Positions 28,854 through 38,570 of a DNA stretch of 50,636 bases are shown here, one piece after another (within the stretch, counting starts at the first letter, position 1; each line of letters begins with the position of its first letter). The DNA is from Bartonella rattaustraliani AUST/NH4 (GTDB lineage Bacteria > Pseudomonadota > Alphaproteobacteria > Rhizobiales > Rhizobiaceae), in the NCBI RefSeq assembly GCF_000312565.1, contig NZ_CALW02000049.1, positions 1 to 50,636 on the forward strand, in the 5' to 3' direction. Both the position numbers and the translations under genes were made by a program. The notes beneath the pieces were generated by a model. The model made no database searches. It had not been told where the DNA came from and saw nothing but the letters and a program-made list of their open reading frames with translations.

Positions 28854-31037
28854 ATGAAAAAGAGGGTGAAAGATAAAGTTGCTCTATCGGATATCACAAT
28901 GAAAGATCCGGTACGGTTTATTAATAGAGAGTTTTCATGGTTACAGTTTAATACGCGTGTATTGATGGAGGCGAGTAATCTGAAGCATCCTTTATTAGAA
29001 CGGTTACAGTTTCTTTCAATTTCAGCAGCAAATCTTGATGAATTTTTTATGGTTCGTGTTGCAGGTCTTGCTGCTCGAATTCGTGCGGGTGATACAGTGT
29101 GCAGTATAGAGGGGTATACACCGCAAGAGCAGCTTGATTTTGTGTTAGATGAGATTTCACATTTGCAGACCCAGCAATTACAAGAATTATGCGTTTTATG
29201 TTATGAGTTAAAACAAAATGCTATTGAAATTATTCGTTCTGAGGCGCTTTCAGAAGTTGAAAAATTGTGGCTTAAAAAATATTTTTTTGATACGATTCTT
29301 CCCGTTTTAAAGCCTTTATCTGTTGATTCTACTCATTCTTTTCCATTTATTCCTAATTTAGGACTTTCATTTGCTCTTCGACTGTTTCAGAATGCTGAGC
29401 AACACTCATGCAGAGTATTGTTACCGATTCCGATGTCTTTAAGACGTTTTATTCTTCTTCCTAGAGAAGAGGGCAAGGATTTTCGTTTTATTGCATCTGA
29501 AGATGTTATAAGCCTCTTTATATGTTATGTTTTTCCTGATTTTGAAGTTGATGGAATTGGCACATTTAGGGTTATTCGTGATAGTGATATTGAAGTAGAA
29601 GAAGAGGCTGAAGATCTTGTTCATTTTTTTGAGGCAGCTCTTAAAAGGCGTCGTCGTGGGCAGGTTATTCGAATTGAATTTGACGCAAAAATGCCGGAGG
29701 ATTTACGCACATTTATAACGAATGCTCTTGCCGTTCCCGATCATTGTATCAGTGTTCTGGATGGTTTTTTAGCACTTAATATGCTCTCAGAGATTGTTTC
29801 TATTCCGCGTGATGATCTCAAGTTTGTTCCTTATCATCCTCGTTTTCCTGAATGTATTCAGGAGCATGGTGGTGATTGCTTTGCGGCTATTCGTGAAAAT
29901 GATATCGTGGTTCATCATCCTTATGAGTCCTTTGATGTTGTTGTGCAGTTTTTAGATCACGCTGCTAGCGATCCTGATGTTGTGGAAATTAAACAAACTC
30001 TTTATCGTACATCAAATGACAGTCCAATTATCAGTGCTTTAATTAAGGCTGCTGAACAGGGAAAGTCGGTAACTGCTTTGGTAGAACTGAAGGCGCGCTT
30101 TGATGAAGAAGCCAATATTCGTTGGGCACGTGATCTTGAAAATGCAGGCGTTCAGGTAGTTTTTGGTTTTATTGCCTTAAAAACACATGCTAAGATGTCA
30201 CTTGTTGTGAGGCGTGAGGGAAAACGCCTGTGCTCTTATGTTCATCTTGGAACTGGAAATTATCATCCCATTAATGCTAAAGTTTATACGGATCTTTCTT
30301 TTTTCACCACCGATGATGCTATTGCTCATGATGTTGCGTTATTGTTCAATTATATTGCTCAATATGAACGTCCAAATGAGGAGATGAAGATTGCTTTTTC
30401 GCCTTTAACATTGCGTAGCCGTATTCTTAAGCATATTGAAGGAGAAATTACACATGCGCGAGAGGGACGGTTTTCTGCTATTTGGATGAAAGTTAATGCA
30501 TTGGTTGATTCCGAGATTATTGATGCTTTATATAGTGCTAGCCAAGCAGGAGTAAAAATTGATCTTATTGTGCGTGGCATATGTTGTTTACGTCCTGGGA
30601 TTTCAGGGATTTCTGATAATATTCGTGTTAAATCAATTGTAGGGCGTTTTCTTGAGCATAGCCGTATATTTTGTTTTGGTAATGGAGAGGATTTACCAAG
30701 TGAAAATGCATTGGTTTATTTAGGGTCCGCTGATATGATGCCTCGTAATTTGGATCACCGTATTGAAATATTAGTTCCAGTTTTTAATACAACGGTTCGT
30801 AAGCAGATTCTTTTACAAATTATGTTGGCTAATCTTATTGATAATCAGCAAAGCTTTGATATACTCAATGATGGAACATCAAAATGTATAACACCGCAAA
30901 AGGGTGAAAGTTCGTTTAATGCGCAGGAGTATTTTATGGTCAATGCAGGTCTTTCGAGGCGAGGAAAATCTTTTGAGTCTTCTGTTTCGCGTTTGATTGC
31001 ATTGTATCGGCAACAGGCTGAAATGCGTAAGAACTGA
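28854..31037 (+). CDS. ppk: Polyphosphate kinase 1
   Basis: Makes long-chain polyphosphate from ATP, reversibly. The 727-residue protein starts its conserved part with [13 protein letters not shown], then [13 protein letters not shown]; the two phospholipase-D-like catalytic domains carry the active-site histidines, seen as H445 in KTHAKMSLV (the autophosphorylated one by position) and H602 in [15 protein letters not shown] follows the first. The start is uncertain: ATG 28854 is given, but ATG 28899, just before [10 protein letters not shown], is equally possible and neither has a good ribosome binding site. ppx follows after 8 bases, which suggests one transcript for synthesis and breakdown. 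Confidence 0.94.
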   Translation: MKKRVKDKVALSDITMKDPVRFINREFSWLQFNTRVLMEASNLKHPLLERLQFLSISAANLDEFFMVRVAGLAARIRAGDTVCSIEGYTPQEQLDFVLDEISHLQTQQLQELCVLCYELKQNAIEIIRSEALSEVEKLWLKKYFFDTILPVLKPLSVDSTHSFPFIPNLGLSFALRLFQNAEQHSCRVLLPIPMSLRRFILLPREEGKDFRFIASEDVISLFICYVFPDFEVDGIGTFRVIRDSDIEVEEEAEDLVHFFEAALKRRRRGQVIRIEFDAKMPEDLRTFITNALAVPDHCISVLDGFLALNMLSEIVSIPRDDLKFVPYHPRFPECIQEHGGDCFAAIRENDIVVHHPYESFDVVVQFLDHAASDPDVVEIKQTLYRTSNDSPIISALIKAAEQGKSVTALVELKARFDEEANIRWARDLENAGVQVVFGFIALKTHAKMSLVVRREGKRLCSYVHLGTGNYHPINAKVYTDLSFFTTDDAIAHDVALLFNYIAQYERPNEEMKIAFSPLTLRSRILKHIEGEITHAREGRFSAIWMKVNALVDSEIIDALYSASQAGVKIDLIVRGICCLRPGISGISDNIRVKSIVGRFLEHSRIFCFGNGEDLPSENALVYLGSADMMPRNLDHRIEILVPVFNTTVRKQILLQIMLANLIDNQQSFDILNDGTSKCITPQKGESSFNAQEYFMVNAGLSRRGKSFESSVSRLIALYRQQAEMRKN

Positions 31038-31045
31038 AAAGTCCA

Positions 31046-32557
31046 ATGACATATATCAATGCTCAAGGTCGATTAAAAGGGTGTAAGCCTGTTGCTGTTA
31101 TCGATATTGGCTCAAATTCTGTTCGGCTTGTTATTTATGAAGGTCTTGTTCGTTCTCCAACAGTTTTATTCAATGAAAAGGTCCTTTGTGGTCTTGGTCA
31201 CGGTGTTGCAAGAACTGGATTTTTAGAAGAAAAATCGATCAATATGGCATTGCGAACACTCAAACGATTTCGTGTGCTTTGTCGACAAATTGGAGCAGAC
31301 GAGGTTTATACTCTCGCAACAGCCGCAGCGCGGGAAGCAAAAAACGGATCAGCATTTATTCAAAATGCTGAAAATATTTTGCAAAATAAAGTTCATCTTC
31401 TTTCAGGAAGTGAAGAGGCTGCTTATTCAGCATATGGAGTTATTTCTACTTTTTACCAACCAAAGGGTGTTTCTGGAGACCTTGGTGGTGGAAGTCTCGA
31501 ACTGATCGGTATTGATCATTCTGATGTCGGTCAAGGAATAACTTTGCCGCTTGGTGGTTTACGGCTACAGTATATGTCCAATAATGATATTGATGTTGCT
31601 GCAAAAATTACCCATGAGCAATTTTGTAAATTGTCTGCAGTTCGTAAAGGTATGACACCTTATTTCTATGCAGTAGGAGGTACATGGCGTAATTTGGCAA
31701 AACTTCATATGGAAACAACACATTATCAACTTCCTGTTATGCATGGCTATGAAGTTGAGGCCGTTGAGCTGGAAGATTTTTTGCATCGTGTTGTGAGTGG
31801 CAGTATTGATGATATGAAAGGGATTTCAGCTGTTTCCAAAAATCGTCGTCAGCTTTTGTCTTATGGGGCGATTGTTCTTATTGAACTTATTCAATCTATG
31901 GGGTTTGAAAAAATCATTTTTTCTGGAGCTGGAGTGCGTGAAGGTTTTCTTTATTCACGATTGCCGCAAGAGATTCGTGTTTCAGACCCTTTAATTTCTG
32001 CATGTACGGAGATGGCTATCCTACGAGCGCGTTCACCAAAGCAAGCTGAAGAACTTATTGACTTCACAACCAATGCTTTTAATGTTTTTGGAGTTTTAGA
32101 AACTGAAAATGAGAGCCGTTATCGTAAAGCTGCTTGTCTTCTTGCGGATATTGGTTGGCGTATACATCCAGATTATCGCGGCAATGAGGCGGCACATCAG
32201 ATCGTATTAGGATCTTATCCAGGAATTTCTCATGAGGGGCGCGTTTATGCTGCGCTCGCTGTTTTTTTTCGTAATGCGGGTTTGCAGACTGACGAAAAAT
32301 CTCTTCCCATTTTTCAACTCGTCACCAAAGAGATCATGAAAAAAGCACAGATTCTAGGTGAAGTTATGCGTATTGCTCATCTTTTTAGTGCTTCTACTGC
32401 AGGAATTTTACCTCACTTATCATGGCAGAAAAAAACAGATCATATCGTTTTGTACATTCCAGGGCGTTATGCTGATTTATTAGGAGAGCGCCCCCTTGGA
32501 CGATTAAGGAAATTATCAAAAATAGTCGAAATGCCTTTTTCTTTTGAAACGTTTTAA
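31046..32557 (+). CDS. ppx: Exopolyphosphatase (Ppx/GppA family)
   Basis: Removes terminal phosphate from polyphosphate and possibly the 5' phosphate of pppGpp. The 503-residue protein has the ASKHA fold: phosphate-1 loop DIGSNSVRLVIYE near residues 19-31, then GDLGGGSLELIGI for the second loop, and a C-terminal HD-like region typical of the longer Ppx forms. ATG 31046 lies 8 bases after the ppk stop with a GAAAAG run between. Pairing of ppk and ppx is common. The gene is followed by a phage-derived segment in place of a short link to rnd. Confidence 0.93.
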   Translation: MTYINAQGRLKGCKPVAVIDIGSNSVRLVIYEGLVRSPTVLFNEKVLCGLGHGVARTGFLEEKSINMALRTLKRFRVLCRQIGADEVYTLATAAAREAKNGSAFIQNAENILQNKVHLLSGSEEAAYSAYGVISTFYQPKGVSGDLGGGSLELIGIDHSDVGQGITLPLGGLRLQYMSNNDIDVAAKITHEQFCKLSAVRKGMTPYFYAVGGTWRNLAKLHMETTHYQLPVMHGYEVEAVELEDFLHRVVSGSIDDMKGISAVSKNRRQLLSYGAIVLIELIQSMGFEKIIFSGAGVREGFLYSRLPQEIRVSDPLISACTEMAILRARSPKQAEELIDFTTNAFNVFGVLETENESRYRKAACLLADIGWRIHPDYRGNEAAHQIVLGSYPGISHEGRVYAALAVFFRNAGLQTDEKSLPIFQLVTKEIMKKAQILGEVMRIAHLFSASTAGILPHLSWQKKTDHIVLYIPGRYADLLGERPLGRLRKLSKIVEMPFSFETF

Positions 32558-32800
32558 TTCTTTTCTTGATGAATCTATAGGAATCCTCCCTTATATCGTG
32601 CACACTTTATCAATTTCTTTTTGAATTTCTCTATCGATTCATTTTAAGCTGTTGGCTTGTTATTATAAATGTTCAATTTTGCATTGATGATTAGACATTG
32701 TTAATTTTTTCCATTATGTAAATAATTAAAGAAAAGCACGAAAATGATTCTAAACCTTCAAACGGCATTGTTTTATTGCTGAAGCGGACAGGAAGAATTT

Positions 32801-33122
32801 TTACTCGGAATAAACGCCGTAGCGCTTTTGCTTTGATCTGTGACTTTCTGCGTTGTGTCGCTTTTTTGAGTTTACTGAAGATGGCTTTAAAATACGATGG
32901 TGGCTCTCAAGGTAGTGGTCAGGAAACAATTGTTCAGCAGGCGCGCCAAGGAAATCGGCCATGGTTTGTTCAGCTTTTACATATGGCCTCTTCCCAATAT
33001 GGAAAAGCTAGAATGAGGGAGATTATAAGCTTTTGCTAATTCGGTCATACCGCGGCGACGTAGTTTGGCTAAAATAGAATGGCGATCCCATATGACTGGA
33101 GATGGTGAAGAGGTATTGTCAT
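32801..33122 (-). pseudogene. Ner/Nlp-like phage DNA-binding protein, broken by two frameshifts
   Basis: On the minus strand an ATG (33122) with AAGGAG six bases upstream starts a frame that closes after 18 codons. One base out of phase, the sequence reads VIWDRHSILAKLRRRGMTEL then AKAYNLPHSSF, the N-terminal half of a Ner-family helix-turn-helix protein. Near 32990 a second shift is needed to enter RPYVKAEQTMADFLGAP then AEQLFPDHY, the usual C-terminal half, and the frame ends naturally at a TAA (32801-32803). Ner proteins are small regulators of Mu-like phages. The homology is from memory, but the reconstructed protein is consistent along its whole length. Confidence 0.7.
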
Positions 33123-33155
33123 GTTTCGCTCCTTGGTAAAGTACGGGCTCTTTTT

Positions 33156-33170
33156 AGGGTTAGGTGTAAC
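33156..33170 (-). promoter_or_regulatory. CACCTAA-type motif in the divergent Ner/XRE control region
   Basis: On the minus strand this reads GTTACACCTAACCCT. Two related copies occur at 34114-34126 and 34134-34146 on the plus strand. It lies between the two divergent phage regulator genes, where operators would be expected. Function is inferred. Confidence 0.35.
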
Positions 33171-33258
33171 TTTATCGCCCATTTTTACGGGCTATAACTA
33201 AAGTATAAATCCTATTGCAGGTTTTTTAGACCCTGGATAAAGTCTTTGAGGGATTTTT

Positions 33259-33506
33259 TTGGGGGCTCGACCTGAATTAGAACCTAAAACTCCATTAGCT
33301 AAGAGGCTACGTGAAGTACGAAAATCACTTGGAAATGAGGAATGCGGTGCGTTTGCGAGGTCAATCGGGCTAGAAAAAATACGCTTGCAAATTATGAATT
33401 AGGGCTGTATGAGCCTCCAGCCTCGTTGATAACTACTTATCACAAAACTTATGCTATTAGTTTTAGTTGGCTTCTCACTGGGAGAAGTCTAAATGTTTAC
33501 AGATAA
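33259..33506 (+). pseudogene. XRE-family phage repressor, single frameshift in an A6 tract
   Basis: From a TTG at 33259 (GAGGG six bases upstream) the frame reads an XRE helix-turn-helix start, TPLAKRLREVRKSLG then FARSIGLEK, and then runs out of phase after six A's at 33374-33379. Adding one A gives NTLANYELGLYEPPASL and ISFSWLLTGRSLNVYR with a natural stop at 33504-33506, which is the standard ending of such repressors (the WLLTG motif). The gene is divergent from the Ner-like pseudogene, as in a phage immunity region. It could also be expressed by slippage on the A tract. Confidence 0.72.
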
Positions 33507-33794
33507 ACTCAAAGGCTTAGGGAAGAGCCTTAAGGCGGCGCACATTATTCCGCAAGGAATCATGAAAAGCTAAGCCGTGCAGTGCTCATCACATATCATG
33601 ACACACAAATAAAACTCTCTCCAGAAGACATAGCGGAATGCGCAGTTCAGCTTTATGGTAAGTTGCAAACAATGGTTACAGATATAAATGATGCCGAGGA
33701 GGTCAAGGCATATTTACCCGTTTTGCAACTCCAGCTGAAAAGGCAACTCAAGGCTGAAAAAAGTGATCTTACATCCATCCAAAACAGGGAATAA
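33493..33794 (+). pseudogene. Small phage-type protein of unknown function, one frameshift
   Basis: ATG 33493 has GGGAGAAG five bases upstream and overlaps the end of the repressor frame by 14 bases, suggesting translational coupling. The first 26 codons (MFTDKLKGLGKSLKAAH onward) end at a TAA at 33571. A one-base shift near 33560 joins them to a longer frame, NHEKLSRAVLITYHDTQIKL, with a glutamine/leucine/lysine-rich helical end and a stop at 33792-33794. The restored protein would be about 100 residues, probably helical. I cannot name a family. Confidence 0.5.
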
Positions 33795-33888
33795 ACTGCT
33801 CAATTTTGAAAATAAAAGTGGAATTCTTTTTTGCTTTTGGGGCAAATTTTTATTTATATTTCCTTTATAATGGGCGTGTGGGATCAAA

Positions 33889-33986
33889 ATCTTTAAAGAT
33901 TCTTCAAAGGTGGATTTCTGTGCTTTCAAAGACATGAGAGAAACTTTTAAAGGGTTTTCAAAGATGTTTTGAAGGTTTTTAAAGGC
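33889..33986. repeat. Helically phased TTTYAAAGR repeat array
   Basis: Seven units of the form TTT(A/C/G)AAAGR or a close variant have their G at 33898, 33909, 33931, 33952, 33963, 33974 and 33984. The spacings are 11, 22, 21, 11, 11 and 10 bases, so all units face the same side of the helix. Runs of T and A about ten bases apart follow to 34040, which suggests intrinsically bent DNA. This is not a coding periodicity. Confidence 0.55.
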
Positions 33987-34760
33987 TCGCGATATTTTTT
34001 GTAAAAAAACAAAAATTTGTCATTTTTGCCAATTTTTACGATTTCCAAATGACGAAATTAACTTTTTAACGAAACGAATTAAATGATAAAATATAAATAA
34101 AAACAATAAATTACACCTAATTCCACCACTTCTCACCTAATCCCACTTTATGCAAAACTTAGTGATAAACTGCAATGAGAGAGCATTTATCTTTTTGAGA
34201 TGATGTATGTGAGGCATTGTTGCTTTGTATTTCGAGATTGAGCGTTCTTTTTATCAACTGGGAAGCTGTTGTTTGAGGAAAGTTTTTCTCTCTTTTCCAC
34301 TGACAATAGAGAGTATCATGCTTCTCCTTTTAGGGAAAATTCATCACGCAAAGACGCAGATCAAATTTTATATTTTGAAATGAAAGACTTTTTATTTTTG
34401 AAATATATGTTTGTTCTTCGGTGAAGGTTCTAAGATTTATTCCCTTGGAGGGGGGAAGCAAATATTGATCAAGTTTAAGTTTTAAAATTATCATACATCT
34501 TTTTAAGCATATGCGTATTGATGATGGAGTGCACTTCAGCTCATCTCAAAATAGAAATGCTATCATAGAATTGTCTTCTTGGATAAGAGAACTTTAGCTT
34601 TATTCTCAACGCATTTCCATTGTTAAAAATAAAGTTTGCTTAGCAGAATGAAAGTGAATACTTTATTTTTCAGTGATTTATTACAAGAAATAAAATACGG
34701 TATTCCTTCTCAATTTTTTTGTAATCACTTTGAATGCAAGTGGCTCGATCTTTTTGTAAA
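33987..34760. other. Right part of the phage-derived gap, upstream of the rnd 3' end
   Basis: No gene supportable. It contains A/T tracts (33990-34050), the CACCTAAT tandem pair at 34114-34146, and then AT-rich sequence with many stops in every frame. No integrase, transposase or flanking duplication was recognised. Confidence 0.4.
34114..34146 (+). repeat. Tandem CACCTAATYCCAC pair
   Basis: CACCTAATTCCAC (34114-34126) and CACCTAATCCCAC (34134-34146) differ at one base and start exactly 20 bases apart, about two helical turns. A third, inverted relative is at 33156-33170. They could be operator or iteron-like protein-binding sites left from the phage. Confidence 0.4.
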
Positions 34761-35912
34761 TCAGAGCTGTTTAGTGCTTATTTTTCCGTCATTAAAATAA
34801 AATGCTATTTGACCTTTTAGCATCTGTTCAGCTTTTTTCCCAAATATTTCATAGCGCCAGCCACTCATAGCGGGAATATTTTTCTTAGTGCATCCATTGG
34901 CAATTTTTTCTAAGTCATGAGACGTTGCAATAATTTTAGGTGCAATGCCATTTTCATTTGCAACAAGTTTTAAAAGTACTTTGAGAAGATCGACGACAGC
35001 GCCTGAAGCTTCATTAAGCGGGTTATATTTAGGAAGAGGGGGGAGAGTTGCAAGATCAACTTCTAAGCCTTTGTGAACAGCTTCAATTAATGTTTGTGCG
35101 ATTGAGAGTTTATTCCAGTTTTTATTCAGACTGCGTAAACGTTTTAAGGTCGATTCATCTTTTGGTTGTTGAATGGCAATTTCAATAAGGCACTCATCCT
35201 TCATAATATGACGACGTGGGACATTGTATTTGCGTGCTTGATCTTCACGCCAAGCTGCTATTTTTTGTAAGACAGCGAGTTCGCGTGGTTTTTTAACTTT
35301 GCCTTTCACTTTTTTCCATGCCTCATCTTCTGGCATATCATAGGTTTTTGGTGATAAAAGAATTGCTATTTCATCATCCACCCAGTGGCTACGTTTGTTT
35401 TTTTTCAGATGTTTTTTTAACAAGAGATAAACGTCTCTTAAATAGGTTACATCAGCAAGTGCGTAGCGCAGTTGTTTTTCAGAAAGAGGTCGCTCGCTCC
35501 AGTCTGTAAAACGGGATGATTTATCAAGTTGATGCCCCGTACAACGTTGCACAATTTGGTCATAAGAAATAGAATCACCAAAACCACAAATTGATCCTGC
35601 TATTTGCGTGTCAAAAAGAGGGGAGGGAATGATGCCCCCAAGATGATAGATTGTTTCGATATCTTGGCGTGCCGCGTGGAAGACTTTAACAACTTTTTTA
35701 TCGATCATGAGATCAAAAAATAATTTTAAATCAATGTCTTGCGATAGTGGGTCAATGAGAACTGTCATGCATGGTGAGGCAAGCTGAATAAGACACAGTT
35801 GTGGCCAAAAGGTTGTTTCGCGAATAAATTCAGTATCGACTGTTACAAAGTCTGAGGTCCGTAAAGTGGCGATTGCAGTTTCAAGATCTGTCGTTTTTGT
35901 AATAAGATTCAT
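34761..35912 (-). CDS. rnd: Ribonuclease D
   Basis: A 3'-5' exoribonuclease that trims tRNA and other small RNA 3' ends. The DEDD exonuclease domain starts with FVTVDTEFIRE (D26 and E28 from the chosen start) and continues with ARQDIETIYHLGG and YALADVTYL; an HRDC domain follows in the C-terminal part. From ATG 35912 the length is 383 residues, normal for Rhizobiales. A longer frame from a TTG at 35993 adds a Lys-rich, non-homologous extension; ATG 35915 directly before is also possible. It is divergent from aspS across 136 bases. Confidence 0.93.
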   Translation of the reverse strand: MNLITKTTDLETAIATLRTSDFVTVDTEFIRETTFWPQLCLIQLASPCMTVLIDPLSQDIDLKLFFDLMIDKKVVKVFHAARQDIETIYHLGGIIPSPLFDTQIAGSICGFGDSISYDQIVQRCTGHQLDKSSRFTDWSERPLSEKQLRYALADVTYLRDVYLLLKKHLKKNKRSHWVDDEIAILLSPKTYDMPEDEAWKKVKGKVKKPRELAVLQKIAAWREDQARKYNVPRRHIMKDECLIEIAIQQPKDESTLKRLRSLNKNWNKLSIAQTLIEAVHKGLEVDLATLPPLPKYNPLNEASGAVVDLLKVLLKLVANENGIAPKIIATSHDLEKIANGCTKKNIPAMSGWRYEIFGKKAEQMLKGQIAFYFNDGKISTKQL

Positions 35913-36048
35913 CATTATTTTATTATAGCGAGAGAAATTAAATTTGTCTTTTATTGACTTTTTTTTTGAGTCTTTATCCTCATATCTTGACAAATGGTGA
36001 TTAAAAAGCGTTTGTAGCGCAAGAAATATTTAATCAAAGGCAAAAATT

Positions 36049-37839
36049 ATGCATCGTTATCGCAGTCATCATTGCGCTGCTCTTCGTAAGTGTGATGTAG
36101 GAACACAGGTTCGTCTTTCGGGATGGGTTCATCGCGTTCGTGATCATGGAGGAATACTTTTTATAGATTTGCGTGATCATTTTGGAATTACACAGATTGT
36201 GGCTGATTCTGCCTCACCAGCTTTTAAAATTATTGAAAAAATGCGTGCGGAGTGGGTTATTCGTGTAGATGGTGAAGTTTGTGCACGTTCTGATGAGGTT
36301 ATTAATACATCTCTTCCAACAGGTGAGATTGAAATTTTTGCAAAAGAGGTAGAAATTCTTTCAAAGTCTGATGAACTTCCTCTTCCCGTTTTTGGTGAGC
36401 CTGATTATCCAGAAGATATTCGATTAAAGTATCGTTTTCTTGATTTACGTCGAGAAACTATGCACAAAAATATCATGCGTCGTACGGAAATTGTTGCTGC
36501 TCTGAGACGGTCTATGCAAGAGAATGGTTTTACGGAATTTACAACGCCACTGTTGACAGCCTCATCACCGGAAGGGGCACGTGATTTTTTGGTTCCAAGC
36601 CGGATTCATCAGGGAAAATTTTACGCATTGCCACAAGCACCTCAGCAGTACAAACAGCTGTTGATGATGTCTGGTTTTGATCGTTATTTTCAAATTGCTC
36701 CATGTTTTCGAGATGAAGATCCACGGGCAGATCGTCTTCCTGGTGAGTTTTATCAGTTAGACGTTGAAATGAGCTTTGTGGAACAGGAAGATGTGTTTCT
36801 CACTATGGAACCCATTATACGTTCCCTTTTCGAAGAATTTGCAAATGGAAAACCGGTAACACAAAGCTTTCCTCGTATCTCCTATGATGAAGCAATACGT
36901 AAATATGGTTCTGATAAACCTGATTTGCGCAATCTGATTGTTATGGAAGATGTTTCTCAACATTTTTACGATTCTGGCTTTAAAGTTTTTGCTCAAATTT
37001 TAGCGAATGATAAGAATGCACAAGTGTGGGCTATTCCAGCTAAAACGGGTGGAAGTCGTGCTTTTTGTGACCGTATGAATGGTTGGGCGCAAGGTGAGGG
37101 ACAACCAGGGCTTGGTTATATTTTTTGGCGTGAAGAACAAGGAAAGTTTGAAGGTGCTGGTCCTATCGCAAAAAATATTGGTGAAGAAAGGACTGAAGCA
37201 CTTCGTGTGCAGCTTGGACTTGAAGGTGGTGATGCCTGCTTTTTTGTGGCAGGTGATCCAAAGAAATTTGCATCTTTTGCAGGGGCTGCGCGTACAAGGG
37301 TTGGCGAAGAATTAGATCTTGTTGATCGGGAATGTTTTTCTCTCGCGTGGATTGTTGATTTTCCATTTTTTGAATGGAATGAAGAGGAAAAAAAGATTGA
37401 GTTTTCTCATAACCCTTTCTCAATGCCCCAGGGTGGAGAAAATGCCCTTGAGTCTCAGGATCCTCTTACTCTTAAAGCTTTTCAATACGACCTTGTATGC
37501 AATGGTTATGAGATTGCTTCAGGTGGAATCCGTAATCATTCACCAGAGATGATGCTGAAAGTTTTTAATCTTGCAGGACTTTCTAAAGAAGTGGTAGAAG
37601 ATCGCTTTGGTGCTCTTTATCGTGCATTTCATTATGGTGCTCCACCGCATGGCGGTATGGCGGCCGGTGTTGATCGAATTGTTATGCTTTTACAAGGTGT
37701 AAAAAATTTACGTGAGATTGCTCTATTTCCTATGAATCAGCAGGCGCTTGATCTTTTGATGAGTGCTCCATCTGATGTTTCTGCTGCACAATTGCATGAT
37801 TTAGGGATACGAGTTGCTCCTTCTACCAAAAAGGGTTAA
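36049..37839 (+). CDS. aspS: Aspartyl-tRNA synthetase, probably non-discriminating
   Basis: A class II synthetase of 596 residues: an N-terminal OB anticodon-binding domain, catalytic core with motif 2 [10 protein letters not shown] and motif 3 [13 protein letters not shown], and the bacterial GAD insertion between. In the anticodon domain the segment [10 protein letters not shown] carries His33 where discriminating enzymes such as that of E. coli have Leu; His with Gly-Gly here is known from enzymes that charge both tRNA-Asp and tRNA-Asn. That implies Asn-tRNA is finished by GatCAB. ATG 36049 is the first start. The neighbours rnd and parC are a common Rhizobiales setting. Confidence 0.94.
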   Translation: MHRYRSHHCAALRKCDVGTQVRLSGWVHRVRDHGGILFIDLRDHFGITQIVADSASPAFKIIEKMRAEWVIRVDGEVCARSDEVINTSLPTGEIEIFAKEVEILSKSDELPLPVFGEPDYPEDIRLKYRFLDLRRETMHKNIMRRTEIVAALRRSMQENGFTEFTTPLLTASSPEGARDFLVPSRIHQGKFYALPQAPQQYKQLLMMSGFDRYFQIAPCFRDEDPRADRLPGEFYQLDVEMSFVEQEDVFLTMEPIIRSLFEEFANGKPVTQSFPRISYDEAIRKYGSDKPDLRNLIVMEDVSQHFYDSGFKVFAQILANDKNAQVWAIPAKTGGSRAFCDRMNGWAQGEGQPGLGYIFWREEQGKFEGAGPIAKNIGEERTEALRVQLGLEGGDACFFVAGDPKKFASFAGAARTRVGEELDLVDRECFSLAWIVDFPFFEWNEEEKKIEFSHNPFSMPQGGENALESQDPLTLKAFQYDLVCNGYEIASGGIRNHSPEMMLKVFNLAGLSKEVVEDRFGALYRAFHYGAPPHGGMAAGVDRIVMLLQGVKNLREIALFPMNQQALDLLMSAPSDVSAAQLHDLGIRVAPSTKKG

Positions 37840-38570
37840 TGAATGAATTGCGGTTTTTTGCCATTTTCCTATTCCTGTGAAATTTAATATTTTACACGGG
37901 CATGTGTCTATAGTGTTTTGTGTAATAGGATTTATACTTCATTAAGTTATATTTTATGTTGTGAAATATTGTATGCTTTATTCTTTGAATAAGGATATAC
38001 GTTATGTTTTTTTATAAAATAGTCTTTCTTTATTTAAGTAAATTTATAAAATATCTTATTAAGATAGATTGTTAATATTACACTCTTAACAGTATTAATT
38101 ATATAAGTTTGTTATTTTGAATATATAATACTAATATGTATATATTTTGTTTAATTAATACCATTAAGTTATTCATATAATTTAATTTTTTAAATTAAGG
38201 TGGCTAAGTTTTGAGTTAGCAATAAAGTTATTCTTATATTTTTGTTTATTTTGGAATTGTTCATTGTTCAATGGAATGATGACGTGTATTCTCTACGTTT
38301 TTATCATTGTTTGTTGCTTGTTTGAAGGTTTTAAAGACAATGTTATATGTTCCTTTTAAAAAAGTTTTTTAAGTTAAGATATGAAAACAGGTTCTCCATC
38401 TTTTTAAAGTTGAATGTGAAGGATGTACATAGTTTTTTGTTCATCTTTTAATCATAATGTTTACTTTTATACATTGATTTTTAATAAAAATAGTCAATTT
38501 TTGTAAAATTGCACTCAAGAAATTTTATGAAACAATTGCTCATTATTGTGGGAATTATTATCCTAATATT
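37840..38570. other. 731 bp AT-rich gap, aspS to parC
   Basis: Bases 37970-38220 are almost all A and T. No frame of interest on either strand, no RNA gene, and no clear terminator after aspS. The parC promoter presumably lies near the right end, but I see no convincing box pair. Confidence 0.45.

Noticed and set aside
28643-28876. 77-codon plus-strand frame overlapping the start of ppk
   Set aside because: TTG start, overlap with a well-supported gene, no recognisable features.
35987-36016. TTGACA upstream of aspS as a promoter -35 box
   Set aside because: The -35 match is perfect but no acceptable -10 box lies 16-18 bases downstream.
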